64,000 nt of DNA from an uncultured Flavobacteriaceae bacterium (GCA_947500445.1 CANMSB010000018.1:1-64000), one strand, 5' to 3'. Counted from the stretch's first letter, positions 9,297 to 18,208 are shown. Translations and numbers: made by a program. Notes: generated by a model from the letters alone, not told the origin.

Positions 9297-9722
9297 TTAG
9301 GAAATGGTATAGATCAATGAGGCCACGATCATCCATGTTCCTACGGCGATACCCACAATACCGAGTTTCCCCAGTTTCGGAGCTATTTTGCCGCGCAGTT
9401 CTTCAGCTTTTGCCCGCGCCGTCTCGTTTTTGGATAGGAACAATTTGTTCATCAGGCCCAAGCCGAGCATAAAGCCCAGAATGGCTGAAATGATGTTACC
9501 GGCCAAAAAAGTGACCCACCAGATTGGCGCACTCGACAACCAACCGATATGGAGTATGGCCTGTACAATTCCCCATAGGCCCCAAATACAAAAGGCCATG
9601 CCGATCCATCCTTGGTAGGGCTCTATTTTTTCCAAGAGCTCTTTGGCATTGGGTTTTTTGGATAGGATCAATGATGGTACTGCGATAATGCTTAATAGTA
9701 CTAATGAAATTCCCCAGAACAT
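9297..9722 (-). CDS. Small four-helix inner-membrane protein, unknown function
   Basis: 141 residues, not recognised beyond being an integral membrane protein. Hydrophobic segments are at about 2-19 ([16 protein letters not shown]), 39-60 ([19 protein letters not shown]), 68-92 ([20 protein letters not shown]) and 122-139 ([19 protein letters not shown]). They are separated by charged loops, including [20 protein letters not shown]. The Gly-rich TM3 and TM4 suggest tight helix packing. It precedes the SIMPL gene on the same strand by 44 bp. No catalytic motif is visible. Confidence 0.65.
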   Translation of the reverse strand: MFWGISLVLLSIIAVPSLILSKKPNAKELLEKIEPYQGWIGMAFCIWGLWGIVQAILHIGWLSSAPIWWVTFLAGNIISAILGFMLGLGLMNKLFLSKNETARAKAEELRGKIAPKLGKLGIVGIAVGTWMIVASLIYTIS

Positions 9723-10075
9723 ACGTTTGTTTTTTAAGGTTAATAATAGGAGGTGTTGAAATTGATTTCAACCGTTTTGTTTTTCTGATACAAAGATGCC
9801 TCCCGGCTCCGCGTTTTTTCACCCTTTCACTAGCTAAAATGAGCACCCTGAATACGGGGATATACCAGGAATGTTCGGTGTAGTGCCAAGGGTTTTTGTC
9901 GGTGCTTAAATTTTTGAGGTTTCTCTGACGGGATTTTCAAAAAGTGCCGTAGCATACCTTTTTAATAGTGGGCGCGGGGTTTTTAAAGACCGAGTCCCTT
10001 TATGGATTCCATTTCCATAATTCAGAATGTTTTACGAACTTGCCACGCTCGACCATATCCTAAAGTATTCCTCCT
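9723..10075. other. Intergenic stretch between divergent genes
   Basis: About 350 bp between the minus-strand membrane protein gene and dnaG. It must contain promoters for both directions, but no clear TAnnTTTG box, RNA gene or hairpin was recognised. Confidence 0.4.
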
Positions 10076-12055
10076 TTGATAGCAAAGACCACCATCGATC
10101 AAGTATACGAAACCGCTCGACTAGAGGAGGTTATCGGTGATTTTGTGACCTTAAAAAAATCAGGTTCCAATTTTAAGGGGCTCAGTCCGTTCAGCGACGA
10201 ACGCACCCCTAGTTTTATGGTCTCTCCCGTAAAACAGATATGGAAGGATTTTAGTAGCGGTAAGGGGGGCAATGTGGTGGCCTTTTTAATGGAACACGAA
10301 CATTTCACTTATCCAGAAGCCATAAAGTATCTCGCCAAAAAATACAACATTGAAATAGAGGAGACCGAGCGTACCGACGAGCAAAAACAGCAGGCCAACG
10401 AACGCGAAAGCATGTACCTGGTATCGGAATACGCCCAACAATATTTTAGTAGCATACTGAAGGATACCGAGCTTGGAAAAGCCATAGGCCTGAGTTATTT
10501 TAAGGAACGCGGTTTTACCGACGCTACCATTGAGAAATTTGGCTTGGGATATTGTCTGGACCAATGGGACGGTTTTACCAAGGCGGCCTTGGACAAGGGG
10601 TATCAGTTGAATTATCTTGAAAAAACCGGTCTTACCATAGTAAAGGAAGACAAGAACAGTCCGAACGAGCGCAGGACCTTTGATCGTTTCAAGGGTAGGG
10701 TCATGTTTCCGATCCGTTCCATGAGCGGTAGGGTATTGGGTTTCGGAGGGCGTATACTAACCAATGATAAAAAAGCGGCCAAGTACCTGAACTCTCCCGA
10801 AAGCGACATCTACCACAAGAGCAAGGTACTCTATGGGATCTATCATGCCAAGCAGGCCATTGCCAAGGAAGATAATTGTTATCTGGTGGAAGGCTATACC
10901 GATGTAATCCAATTTCAGCAACGTGGCATCGCCAATGTGGTTTCGTCCAGCGGTACGGCACTGACCCCGGAACAGATACGGTTGATCAACCGTTTGACAA
11001 AAAACATTACGGTACTGTTCGATGGCGATGCGGCAGGGCTTCGGGCTTCGCTTCGGGGTATCGACCTCATTTTGGAGCAAGGAATGAACGTAAAGGTCTG
11101 TTCGTTTCCCGAAGGGGAAGATCCCGATAGTTTTGCCAAGAACAATAGCTTGGAGGAAGTTACCGATTACCTGAAAGCTGCCAGCAAGGATTTTATTCAG
11201 TTCAAGGCCAACCTATTGGCCGAAGAAGCAGCCAACGATCCCATTAAAAGGGCCGATACGGTTAGGGATATCGTGAACAGTATTTCCAAAATACCCGATG
11301 CCATTAAACGGGAGATCTATGTTCAGGAATGTGCCCAGATCATGAACGTTTCCGAAAACGTATTGTTCAGTACCTTGGCACAGATTGGTAAAAAAGAGCT
11401 TGCCGACGCCTCTAAAAAAGCCAAGCAGGAGCCGAAAGCGTTTGAGGTGGTCAAGAACGAACCTACCATTGAAAAGGTGGACGTACAATACGAACTAGAG
11501 CGCAAGATCATAGAAATACTATTATTGTACGGCCAAAAAGAGGAATCTTTTGAAGATTTGGTGTTGAAGGAAAACGACAATGGCGATCTGGAATTGGAAC
11601 CCGAATCGGCGAACGTAAAAGTGTACGAGAAAATATATTTGGACCTTCAGGAAGATGAAATAGAACTGGCCAATGAAAAGTTTAGGGATATCTATTCCCA
11701 CCTGATCAAAGAACTGAATGAAAATGAGGCCTTCTCCGTGAACAGTTTTATGGCCGAACTGGATCAGGAAATGGTATCACAGATTTCCTCTATTTTAATG
11801 GAAGAGGAAAAGTATACGCTACACAACTGGGAGCGAAAGGATATTTTTCCAAAAGAAAAACATATGGGCGTTGCCCAATTGGTAGGGGAAACGATATTGA
11901 CCCTGCGTTGTTTTTTGATCAAAAAACGAATGGGCTCCCTGCAAAAACGTACCGAACAGAGCGAAACCGATAACAGGGAGGTCATGGAGGAGATCATGAG
12001 TTACCTACAGCTGAACAAATTGCTCAACCAAAAGTTAAATCGTGTGCTTTCTTGA
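10076..12055 (+). CDS. dnaG: DNA primase DnaG
   Basis: 659 residues. It makes RNA primers at the replication fork with the DnaB helicase. The N-terminal domain (about 1-95) has the primase zinc-domain shape, but the zinc ligands are gone: GLSPFSDERTPSF stands where CPFHxExTPSF is expected, and WKDFSSGKGG where the second Cys pair should be. The catalytic core follows, with the TOPRIM motifs YLVEGYTDVI (Glu near 271) and FDGDAAG (near 325). The C-terminal third is the DnaB-interacting helical region. The start is TTG at 10076, reading MIAKTTIDQVYETARLEEV, which matches the usual N-terminus; an in-frame stop at 10061 leaves no ATG option. A dispersed palindromic repeat lies 12 bp behind the stop. 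Confidence 0.95.
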   Translation: MIAKTTIDQVYETARLEEVIGDFVTLKKSGSNFKGLSPFSDERTPSFMVSPVKQIWKDFSSGKGGNVVAFLMEHEHFTYPEAIKYLAKKYNIEIEETERTDEQKQQANERESMYLVSEYAQQYFSSILKDTELGKAIGLSYFKERGFTDATIEKFGLGYCLDQWDGFTKAALDKGYQLNYLEKTGLTIVKEDKNSPNERRTFDRFKGRVMFPIRSMSGRVLGFGGRILTNDKKAAKYLNSPESDIYHKSKVLYGIYHAKQAIAKEDNCYLVEGYTDVIQFQQRGIANVVSSSGTALTPEQIRLINRLTKNITVLFDGDAAGLRASLRGIDLILEQGMNVKVCSFPEGEDPDSFAKNNSLEEVTDYLKAASKDFIQFKANLLAEEAANDPIKRADTVRDIVNSISKIPDAIKREIYVQECAQIMNVSENVLFSTLAQIGKKELADASKKAKQEPKAFEVVKNEPTIEKVDVQYELERKIIEILLLYGQKEESFEDLVLKENDNGDLELEPESANVKVYEKIYLDLQEDEIELANEKFRDIYSHLIKELNENEAFSVNSFMAELDQEMVSQISSILMEEEKYTLHNWERKDIFPKEKHMGVAQLVGETILTLRCFLIKKRMGSLQKRTEQSETDNREVMEEIMSYLQLNKLLNQKLNRVLS

Positions 12056-12066
12056 TCAGATACGTT

Positions 12067-12095
12067 ATGCCATTTCAAAATTAAAATGGTATTAT
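12067..12095. repeat. Dispersed palindromic intergenic repeat, copy 1
   Basis: The half-sites CCATTTCAA and TTAAAATGGTAT form an imperfect inverted repeat centred near 12080. It lies 12 bp after the dnaG stop. The same sequence recurs at 23408, 23457 and 49062. Confidence 0.7.
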
Positions 12096-12141
12096 CTAAA
12101 ATTGAAAAAGACGAATAGCTTTCAACAAAAAGAAACAAGCA

Positions 12142-13965
12142 ATGTACGAATACAAAACAGCCAATAATTTTCTTTGGATTACGCTATTGTATGCGGTCAC
12201 GGCCTTTGTGCCGATATACGGACAGGAAGGGGAGGTGCTGCTCCCGTTTCGGTTTCCCTTTCCCGATGATATGGATAAAGTGGAACGATTGGATTTTGAT
12301 AAGGACGGGGACCCGGACGCGATCCGGTATACCATACACGGGGGCATTCCCGTCATGTGGGTCGACGATGACGATGATATGAAAGCGAACGATTGGGAAG
12401 GGGATATCGATAACGATTGTGTGCTGATCGACCGGGATAAGGATGGCACCTTTGCCGGACCTTGGGACTTTTCCGTCGATTACGGGGACGAAAACAGTGA
12501 TGGAGTAGCGGATGTACAGTTGGTCGTCGGCAATGGTGATAGCGCCGTACGGAACGAATGGGACTGGGCCGCCGATATCATGTGGTTTATCGACGATGGG
12601 GAACAGGATGCCAACTTCGCCTATGTCGACTGGAATAAAATAGACCTAAAATGCTGGGAACACTATGGGCATGCCAATTTTTATGCAGATTATCATGGTC
12701 AGACGACCTTTACCAAAATGAACGTTTCCAGTTTTAGAATGCACGATTTTAGATATAGCTGGGAGAACCCGTTCTATTTTTTTGATATGGATGGCGACAC
12801 CCATAGCGAAATGGCCATACGGTTGGAAGATACCCCCGTTTTTAAGAACAAGCCCGAAGGCATAAACGGTAGGGTGGACAATTCCCTTTTTAAGGATTTG
12901 GACGAAGCTATCGACGTAACGTTCATCGGAGTATTGGACAAAGGGTACATTTCCTTTGATCTGGACAACGATAATGCCCCCTCCAACGAATTCGATTTCG
13001 ATATGAGCCTACAGTTCAATGGGGAACACGGTTATGATTACAATCACATGAAGCGACCATTTAGCTCCATTGATGGCCTTAAAGCGGCCGATACCCTTAT
13101 GTTCGACTCCCGTTGGAGACATCTCAGCGAGCTGGTGTACCCCACGCGCGATGCATCTTGGGATATTCTTTTTAAGGATGGCAATTGGGAAGCGTGCTGG
13201 TTTGTCTTTGATGAGGATGATGATTGTGCCCGTTGGGAACGAGTGGAACTATTACAGCCCAAGGAACTCTTTAAAACCGGGATGCGAAACGAAGGATTGG
13301 ACCATAACCCCCAGGCCGATGAGATCGGGGATCGTGGGGAGTTCGATCTGGACAACTCCGGAAAAGGAAATCTTTACATCGCCCCTTTTGACGGAAGAAT
13401 GCATTTATACGGTGCGGAGTGGGGCGCATGGCGTATCGACCAAGATGCGTACTCCTATCAGGGGTACGGTGGGTTATATGATAGATCGGGCTATGTGCGC
13501 AGCCAGTTGAAAGCACCGCGCTTTGGTACGGTAAAATATTCCGATACCGATGGAAATGGTTTTATCGATCTGTTGGAGTACGATTTGAACGGAGATACCC
13601 TTTTCGAACATACCCTTTCCTTTAAGGCCTTGGGCATTGATGACATTAACGAAATTATATCGATGCAAACCGTTGATTATAAGGAGCTTTCCGAGTTGTA
13701 CCAAAAAATGGGCGATGCCATATGGGACAAAGGCCAAAGGGCATTGGCCACTTTGGAAGGCTTTGGACTCAACACCGCCTGGTACGCGTTTTACAAGCAA
13801 CCCAAGTCCTTACGGGAAAAATATAGCTATGGCTATTGGATTAATTTTTATTGCTATTGGGATTTGAGGAAGTTTTTCGAAAAAACTGGTAACCAAAATA
13901 TGGTCGTTGCTACGGATAAAGCTTTTTTGTCCGGAAAATGGGAAGCGCTACCTAAGAAGAAATAG
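12142..13965 (+). CDS. Large secreted Asp-rich protein with calcium-loop-like motifs, unknown function
   Basis: 607 residues, function not recognised. The N-terminus is a signal peptide (FLWITLLYAVTAFVPIYGQ, cleavage near residue 30). The mature protein is strikingly rich in Asp, Trp and Tyr and has many D-x-D-x-D-G loops resembling EF-hand or dockerin calcium sites: DFDKDGDPDA, DRDKDGTFA, DENSDGVADV, DMDGDTHSE, DLDNDNAPS, DNSGKGN, DTDGNGFIDL and DLNGDTLFE. The C-terminal 110 residues are helical (ELSELYQKMGDAIWDKGQR). There is no T9SS sorting domain. The aromatic-rich, calcium-rich make-up is reminiscent of carbohydrate-active enzymes, but I cannot name a family. A bidirectional terminator follows at 14106. 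Confidence 0.6.
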   Translation: MYEYKTANNFLWITLLYAVTAFVPIYGQEGEVLLPFRFPFPDDMDKVERLDFDKDGDPDAIRYTIHGGIPVMWVDDDDDMKANDWEGDIDNDCVLIDRDKDGTFAGPWDFSVDYGDENSDGVADVQLVVGNGDSAVRNEWDWAADIMWFIDDGEQDANFAYVDWNKIDLKCWEHYGHANFYADYHGQTTFTKMNVSSFRMHDFRYSWENPFYFFDMDGDTHSEMAIRLEDTPVFKNKPEGINGRVDNSLFKDLDEAIDVTFIGVLDKGYISFDLDNDNAPSNEFDFDMSLQFNGEHGYDYNHMKRPFSSIDGLKAADTLMFDSRWRHLSELVYPTRDASWDILFKDGNWEACWFVFDEDDDCARWERVELLQPKELFKTGMRNEGLDHNPQADEIGDRGEFDLDNSGKGNLYIAPFDGRMHLYGAEWGAWRIDQDAYSYQGYGGLYDRSGYVRSQLKAPRFGTVKYSDTDGNGFIDLLEYDLNGDTLFEHTLSFKALGIDDINEIISMQTVDYKELSELYQKMGDAIWDKGQRALATLEGFGLNTAWYAFYKQPKSLREKYSYGYWINFYCYWDLRKFFEKTGNQNMVVATDKAFLSGKWEALPKKK

Positions 13966-14105
13966 GTCGAACACAGCGCGGTGTACAGGAAGATATAGCT
14001 CCACGCTTCTGGGGTCGATCAAACAGCGCGGCAGAGGGTCTATCGTACGTTTTTCCGTCCATATCAATAGAACTCGATACCGATTGATAGGTGGCGTATC
14101 GGTAC

Positions 14106-14134
14106 AAAAAAAGCCTCCATTGGAGGCTTTTTTT
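14106..14134. terminator. Bidirectional rho-independent terminator
   Basis: A near-perfect stem with GCCTCCA and TGGAGGC, flanked by A7 on one side and T7 on the other, lies between the convergent secreted-protein gene and response regulator gene. It can end transcripts from both strands. Confidence 0.9.
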
Positions 14135-14154
14135 ATTTTTTACAAAGCAATAAA

Positions 14155-14784
14155 TTAATAAAGCTCAAGTGCTTTTGCTTGCTGTAATAGGTCTACCATA
14201 TTGTCCACGTTCAATTTTTTCATCAAACGCGCTTTATAGGTACTTACCGTTTTTTCGTTTAGGTTGAGCCCTAGGGCTACATCCTTGTTTCGTTTACCGC
14301 TGGCCAATAGTTTCAATACTTCCACTTCTCTTGAGGAAAGTTTTCTAAAGAACCTTCTTGGTCGTTGGGTGCCTTCATCAAAGGCGAGTCGTTGCGCCAG
14401 TTCATTGGTGATGAACATGTTTCCTTCCGCCACTTTTCGTACCGCTGAAATCAGATAATCGATATCGGATGCTTTGGATAGGTAACCAAAGGCACCTGCA
14501 CGGATCGTGCTCAATGCGTATACGTCTTCGGATTGACCGCTGTACATCAAAACTTTTACATCAGGGAACTCTTTCTTTATTTTCCGTAATGCAGCGATTC
14601 CGTTAATTTCGGGAATATCCATTTCCAACATGACAACGTCCGGAGTTACTTTTTCCAACTTCTCGAACAATTCGTTTGTGGTAGCGACATCATCCATTAC
14701 TTCTATGCCAGAAGCCGTTTCTAGCACGTGTTTTACGCCCATACGAATAATCGGATGGTTGTCGGCAATCAGAACTTTAATCAT
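14155..14784 (-). CDS. NarL/LuxR-type response regulator with atypical receiver (Asp to Glu)
   Basis: 209 residues: receiver domain (1-120) and LuxR helix-turn-helix (about 143-205, LSSREVEVLKLLASGKRNKD ... NEKTVSTYKARLMKKL). In the receiver the usual acidic pair is D8-N9, the Ser/Thr position is S82 (MYSGQ) and the Lys is K104 (LSKAS). The phospho-acceptor position reads VVMLEMDIPEINGI, that is Glu54 instead of Asp; the codon is GAA. Glu at this site mimics the phosphorylated state in many regulators, so it may be constitutively active or controlled in another way. No histidine kinase gene is adjacent. An inverted repeat over its own promoter (14819-14840) suggests autoregulation. The family is certain; the signalling behaviour is inferred. 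Confidence 0.9.
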   Translation of the reverse strand: MIKVLIADNHPIIRMGVKHVLETASGIEVMDDVATTNELFEKLEKVTPDVVMLEMDIPEINGIAALRKIKKEFPDVKVLMYSGQSEDVYALSTIRAGAFGYLSKASDIDYLISAVRKVAEGNMFITNELAQRLAFDEGTQRPRRFFRKLSSREVEVLKLLASGKRNKDVALGLNLNEKTVSTYKARLMKKLNVDNMVDLLQQAKALELY

Positions 14785-14818
14785 AATACAGGTTTATATC
14801 TATTTGGTATATTGGTGG

Positions 14819-14840
14819 CGTGTCCAAATATACTGACACG
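14819..14840 (-). promoter_or_regulatory. Promoter -7 box inside an inverted repeat, candidate operator
   Basis: On the minus strand CGTGTC and GACACG (6-bp perfect arms, 10-bp spacer) flank TATATTTG (14832-14825), which fits the Bacteroidota -7 consensus TAnnTTTG. The predicted start of transcription leaves a leader of about 35 nt before the response regulator ATG. The arrangement fits a dimer-bound operator covering the promoter. Confidence 0.55.
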
Positions 14841-14950
14841 CAATGTAAGGCATAATGCTTTAACTCTTATTCAAAAATGCGATTTTTTTTGCACATTTCG
14901 CCAATTTTAATATTTTATTCGACTATAACACAACATTTTAGGTTAAGATG

Positions 14951-15739
14951 TCAAAATAATGACATCGGAATCTTACAAACAGGGATGGAAACCATCTTAT
15001 GTTGGTTTGCGATATGGAAACGGTTAAATATCAGAAATACTTCCTTTTCCCTTCCCACAAAGTCATTTGGCGTTTTTCCGGCGTCTTTCATTTTCATGGC
15101 CCACTCCAGTTCGGGATAGCTGGCGCCGATCTGATCTTCATCGGTCCGATTATCTCCCCATAGTCCGTCCGTAGGAGCGGCCTTAATAATATCCTCATTA
15201 AGGTTGAGGAATTTTCCGATAGCGTATACCTGTGTTTTTAAAAGATCCGCGATGGGGCTTAGGTCTACCCCGCCATCTCCGTATTTGGTATAAAAGCCGA
15301 CACCAAAGTCCTCCACCTTGTTTCCGGTACCGGCAACGAGGTATTTTTGAAGGGCGGCAAAGTAATAGAGCGTTGTCATGCGCAAACGTGCCCTCGTATT
15401 TGCTAATGACATAAAACGGTCTTCTTCGTTCTCAACGGGTGGTAGCGCAGCGACCAAGCTGTCGAAAACCGGTGTTAGGTTTACCGGTTGGCGCGAAACG
15501 TTTTTAAAATTCCGTTGTAACCAATCGATATGCCTGTCGGCCCGGGTAACTTGATTGTCTGCTTGGTGTATCGGCATTTCCAGGCACAATAGCTCCAATC
15601 CGGTTTTGGCGCAAAGGGTAGAGGTCACCGCGGAATCGATACCGCCGGAAATTCCGATTACAAAACCTTTCATGTTCGCATTGGTGGCATACTCCTTGAG
15701 CCAGGCCACAATATGTTCGGTTACTTTTTCTGTTTGCAT
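14951..15739 (-). CDS. nadE: NH3-dependent NAD+ synthetase
   Basis: 262 residues from the ATG at 15737-15739. The enzyme adenylates nicotinic acid adenine dinucleotide and amidates it to NAD+ in the cytoplasm. The PP-loop ATP motif GISGGIDSA lies near residue 28, followed by the family motifs NTRARLRMTTLYYFA, GTGNKVEDFGVGFYTKYGDGG and LWGDNRTDEDQIGASYPELEW. There is no glutaminase domain, so it uses free ammonia; the length fits the short bacterial form. It is divergent from gldB with 57 bp between starts; I recall this nadE/gldB neighbourhood from other Flavobacteriia. Confidence 0.95.
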   Translation of the reverse strand: MQTEKVTEHIVAWLKEYATNANMKGFVIGISGGIDSAVTSTLCAKTGLELLCLEMPIHQADNQVTRADRHIDWLQRNFKNVSRQPVNLTPVFDSLVAALPPVENEEDRFMSLANTRARLRMTTLYYFAALQKYLVAGTGNKVEDFGVGFYTKYGDGGVDLSPIADLLKTQVYAIGKFLNLNEDIIKAAPTDGLWGDNRTDEDQIGASYPELEWAMKMKDAGKTPNDFVGREKEVFLIFNRFHIANQHKMVSIPVCKIPMSLF

Positions 15740-15766
15740 AGGGCTACCGATTGATTTAAAAACAAT

Positions 15767-15774
15767 TAACTTTG
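15767..15774 (+). promoter_or_regulatory. Promoter -7 box for gldB-gldC
   Basis: TAACTTTG matches the Bacteroidota TAnnTTTG box. It lies 22 bp before the gldB ATG in the short space between divergent nadE and gldB. A TTG upstream at 15751 is closer than the usual -33 spacing. Confidence 0.5.
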
Positions 15775-15796
15775 CAGCGGTAAAAATAAACCGTAG

Positions 15797-16795
15797 ATGC
15801 CGAATACGAAAACGAAAGACACTTTTCTTATGGCGATACGCCACTTTTTTGGTGCGCTAATGCTCTTATTTTTAATGGGTTCTTGTAATCGGTCGCCAAA
15901 AGTGCTGGAAGCTGTCGAAAAAATCGATATTAATTTGGAAGTATCGCGGTTCGATCAGGAATTTGCAGCGGCCAGACCTCAGGATATCGCCGTTTTAAAG
16001 AAAAAGTATCCCTATCTCTTTCCGAAACAATTCCCGGACAGCGTATGGCGCGGCATGCTTTCGGACTCTTTACAACGAGTTATCCGGGCCGAGGTGGCAA
16101 ACGCCTTTCCCGATTTTGCGGAAGAGGAGGAGGGGCTGACCCTTTTGTTCAAACACATTACCCATTACTTTCCGCAATATACCGTGCCAAAAGTGGTTAC
16201 GGTCACCAATAATGTAGATTATGAAAATAGGGTAATCGCAACGGATTCCCTGTTGCTATTGAGTTTGGACAATTACTTGGGTCCCGATCATAAGTTTTAT
16301 GAAGGAATGTCGGCCTATATCGCCGCGGAGTTGGACAAGGATTTTTTGGTTTCCGATGTGGCATCCGCTTTTGCGAACAAAACCCTTCCGCGACTGCGGG
16401 ACCGTAGCTTTTTGGCGCGTATGGTGTTCTACGGAAAACTCCTTTACATAAAAGACCTGTGGATGCCCTTGGCCACCGATGCCCAGAAAATACGGTATAC
16501 CGAGGCGGAGCTGGAATGGGCATTGGAAAACGAAGCGCCGATATGGCGCAATTTTATAGCGAACGAATATTTGTATAGTACGGAAAGTAAATTGACACCG
16601 CGGTTTTTGGAGCCCGCCCCGTTTTCCAAATTCGGTCTTGAACTGGATAACGAGTCCCCGGGCCGCATAGGTCGCTTTATCGGTTGGCAGATCGTTCGTT
16701 CCTTCATGGAAAAAAATAACATTACCCTACAACAGTTGTTGACCCTTTCTGCAGATGATCTTTTTAAGAAAAGCAACTACAAACCCAAAAAATAA
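15797..16795 (+). CDS. gldB: Gliding motility lipoprotein GldB
   Basis: 332 residues. GldB is a lipoprotein required for flavobacterial gliding and type IX secretion. A lipoprotein signal ends LFLMGSC with Cys30; an ATG at 15830 would give a shorter, more typical signal peptide and is an equally good start. The mature part carries the family features I know: INLEVSRFDQEF near the N-terminus, YPYLFPKQFPDSVW, FKHITHYFPQYTVPKVVT, a central LDNYLGPDHKFYEGMSAYI and a C-terminal PGRIGRFIGWQIVRSFME segment. Its stop overlaps the gldC ATG by one base, so the two are translationally coupled. Confidence 0.93.
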   Translation: MPNTKTKDTFLMAIRHFFGALMLLFLMGSCNRSPKVLEAVEKIDINLEVSRFDQEFAAARPQDIAVLKKKYPYLFPKQFPDSVWRGMLSDSLQRVIRAEVANAFPDFAEEEEGLTLLFKHITHYFPQYTVPKVVTVTNNVDYENRVIATDSLLLLSLDNYLGPDHKFYEGMSAYIAAELDKDFLVSDVASAFANKTLPRLRDRSFLARMVFYGKLLYIKDLWMPLATDAQKIRYTEAELEWALENEAPIWRNFIANEYLYSTESKLTPRFLEPAPFSKFGLELDNESPGRIGRFIGWQIVRSFMEKNNITLQQLLTLSADDLFKKSNYKPKK

Positions 16796-17130
16796 TGGCA
16801 GCGCTTCACACTTCGGAAATTACGTTAAAAGTCGGTTTGGACGAAAATCGGGTACCGGAGGTACTTACCTGGTCCGCTCAGGATGGCGGCATCGACAACG
16901 AGGAGGCCAAGGCCATGCTTTTATCGGTTTGGGACAGTAAGAACAAGGAATCCCTTAAAATCGACCTGTGGACCAAGGACATGCCCGTCGATGAAATGAA
17001 AATTTTCTTTCATCAAACCTTGGTATCGCTTTCCGATACCTTTATGAAGGCCACGCAAGATGAAAAGATGACTGCCACCATGAAGGACTTCTGTGCCTAT
17101 TTTGAGGAAAAAATGGAGTTAAAAGGCTAA
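16795..17130 (+). CDS. gldC: Gliding motility protein GldC
   Basis: 111 residues, a small cytoplasmic protein that accompanies GldB and improves gliding in flavobacteria. The sequence shows the family pattern: TSEITLKVGLDENRVPEVLT, WSAQDGGIDNEEAKAMLLSVWD, LKIDLWTKDMPVDEMKIFFHQ and a helical C-terminus. The family's usual size is about 110 residues. It begins on the last base of the gldB stop codon (TAATG). The gene is convergent with the DUF6503 lipoprotein gene, ending 49 bp from it. Confidence 0.93.
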   Translation: MAALHTSEITLKVGLDENRVPEVLTWSAQDGGIDNEEAKAMLLSVWDSKNKESLKIDLWTKDMPVDEMKIFFHQTLVSLSDTFMKATQDEKMTATMKDFCAYFEEKMELKG

Positions 17131-17179
17131 GGTTCCATGGTGATCATTGCCGGTGGTATGCTTGGCATGTTGTACTACG

Positions 17180-17989
17180 CTAGTCGCCATTTAAGGAAAT
17201 CACGTTTTCGGTCACAATTTTTGAAAGTACCTCCAAATTTCCTTCTTCAAAAAGAGCGGGCAGCTTTTTTAATGGGGTACCTATAGGGGCTTTGTAGTTT
17301 ACATAGTCCTGAAAGCGAATGCCGTTCACCGTTCTCGGATGGTACGCGCTTCTAAAGCGAACGCCCCCACCATTGGTATTATAGCTATAGGCCAGATAAT
17401 CGATGGTTTTTGTTTTTTCGTTTATCCAATAATGGAAGATATCGTCAAAATCGGTACCTCCGTCTTCTTCCGTAAAACGTACGCCGAGAATTTGATAGGG
17501 GATTCCTTTTATTCGGGTGCTGCCCTCGAAGGATTTTTGTACCGCCTTGTCCTGCAGTTTATCGGGGAGCGTAGCAAAGTAGATTACCGAGTTCAGCGCC
17601 TCCGAATATTTAGCCACGTCCTTATCGGAAAAGGAGGTTAACGACCCGTTTACGGTACGGGTAAGTACTCCATTTTTTAAGGTATCGTAAATTTCGATTC
17701 CGTCCTTGGTGTCTTTGGCGGTATAGGTATATCCTTCCGGACCGTTTTTGAACGTATAGTTCCGGTTTCTGAAAGTAAATTGATAAAACGCGTTTTTGTA
17801 ACGTTCACCGCCATGTGCCGCAACAACATCATGTAACAATTGGGCCTCTTCCGATAGTCGCGGTTTGGACGTTTCTATCTTCGCCCTGTCTTCGGGAGCG
17901 GTTTCCGATTGTTCTTTATTTGGGTCCGTTTTGCAGGAGCTTACCAAAAAAAGCATGGCAAGCATCGGTAATAGTGCGATTCGGTGCAT
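17180..17989 (-). CDS. DUF6503 family lipoprotein
   Basis: 269 residues. A lipoprotein signal peptide ends LFLVSSC (Cys19), followed by a charged linker (about 20-45). The mature domain from about 48 matches what I know as DUF6503: LLHDVVAAHGGERYKNAFYQ, FTFRNRNYTFKNG, IYFATLPDKLQDKAV and ILGVRFTEEDGGTDFDDIFHYW with YLAYSYNTNGGGVRFR. The beta-rich pattern resembles LolA/LolB-like lipoprotein carriers, which is my inference only. The function is unknown; it is expected anchored in the envelope. Confidence 0.72.
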   Translation of the reverse strand: MHRIALLPMLAMLFLVSSCKTDPNKEQSETAPEDRAKIETSKPRLSEEAQLLHDVVAAHGGERYKNAFYQFTFRNRNYTFKNGPEGYTYTAKDTKDGIEIYDTLKNGVLTRTVNGSLTSFSDKDVAKYSEALNSVIYFATLPDKLQDKAVQKSFEGSTRIKGIPYQILGVRFTEEDGGTDFDDIFHYWINEKTKTIDYLAYSYNTNGGGVRFRSAYHPRTVNGIRFQDYVNYKAPIGTPLKKLPALFEEGNLEVLSKIVTENVISLNGD

Positions 17990-18175
17990 AAATTGATTTG
18001 GGTTTTATGTCAAAAACGTACAAGGTCTACGGTATGATACCTATATATAAACCAATGTTCTTCCATTTGTCGATTAAAAAAAATAAACCTAACAACTAAA
18101 ATTGTAGCTATTGCATCCTTCCCAAAAGTACCGTTCTTTTTCCCGTATGCACTATCACCTAATTTGATTTCAAAA

Positions 18176-18183
18176 TACTTTTG
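18176..18183 (+). promoter_or_regulatory. Promoter -7 box for the SDR-oxidase-AraC cassette
   Basis: TACTTTTG matches TAnnTTTG, 25 bp before the SDR ATG. No convincing -33 TTG at the usual distance was seen. Confidence 0.45.
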
Positions 18184-18208
18184 TGTTTATATGACTTAAA
18201 AAAATGAA

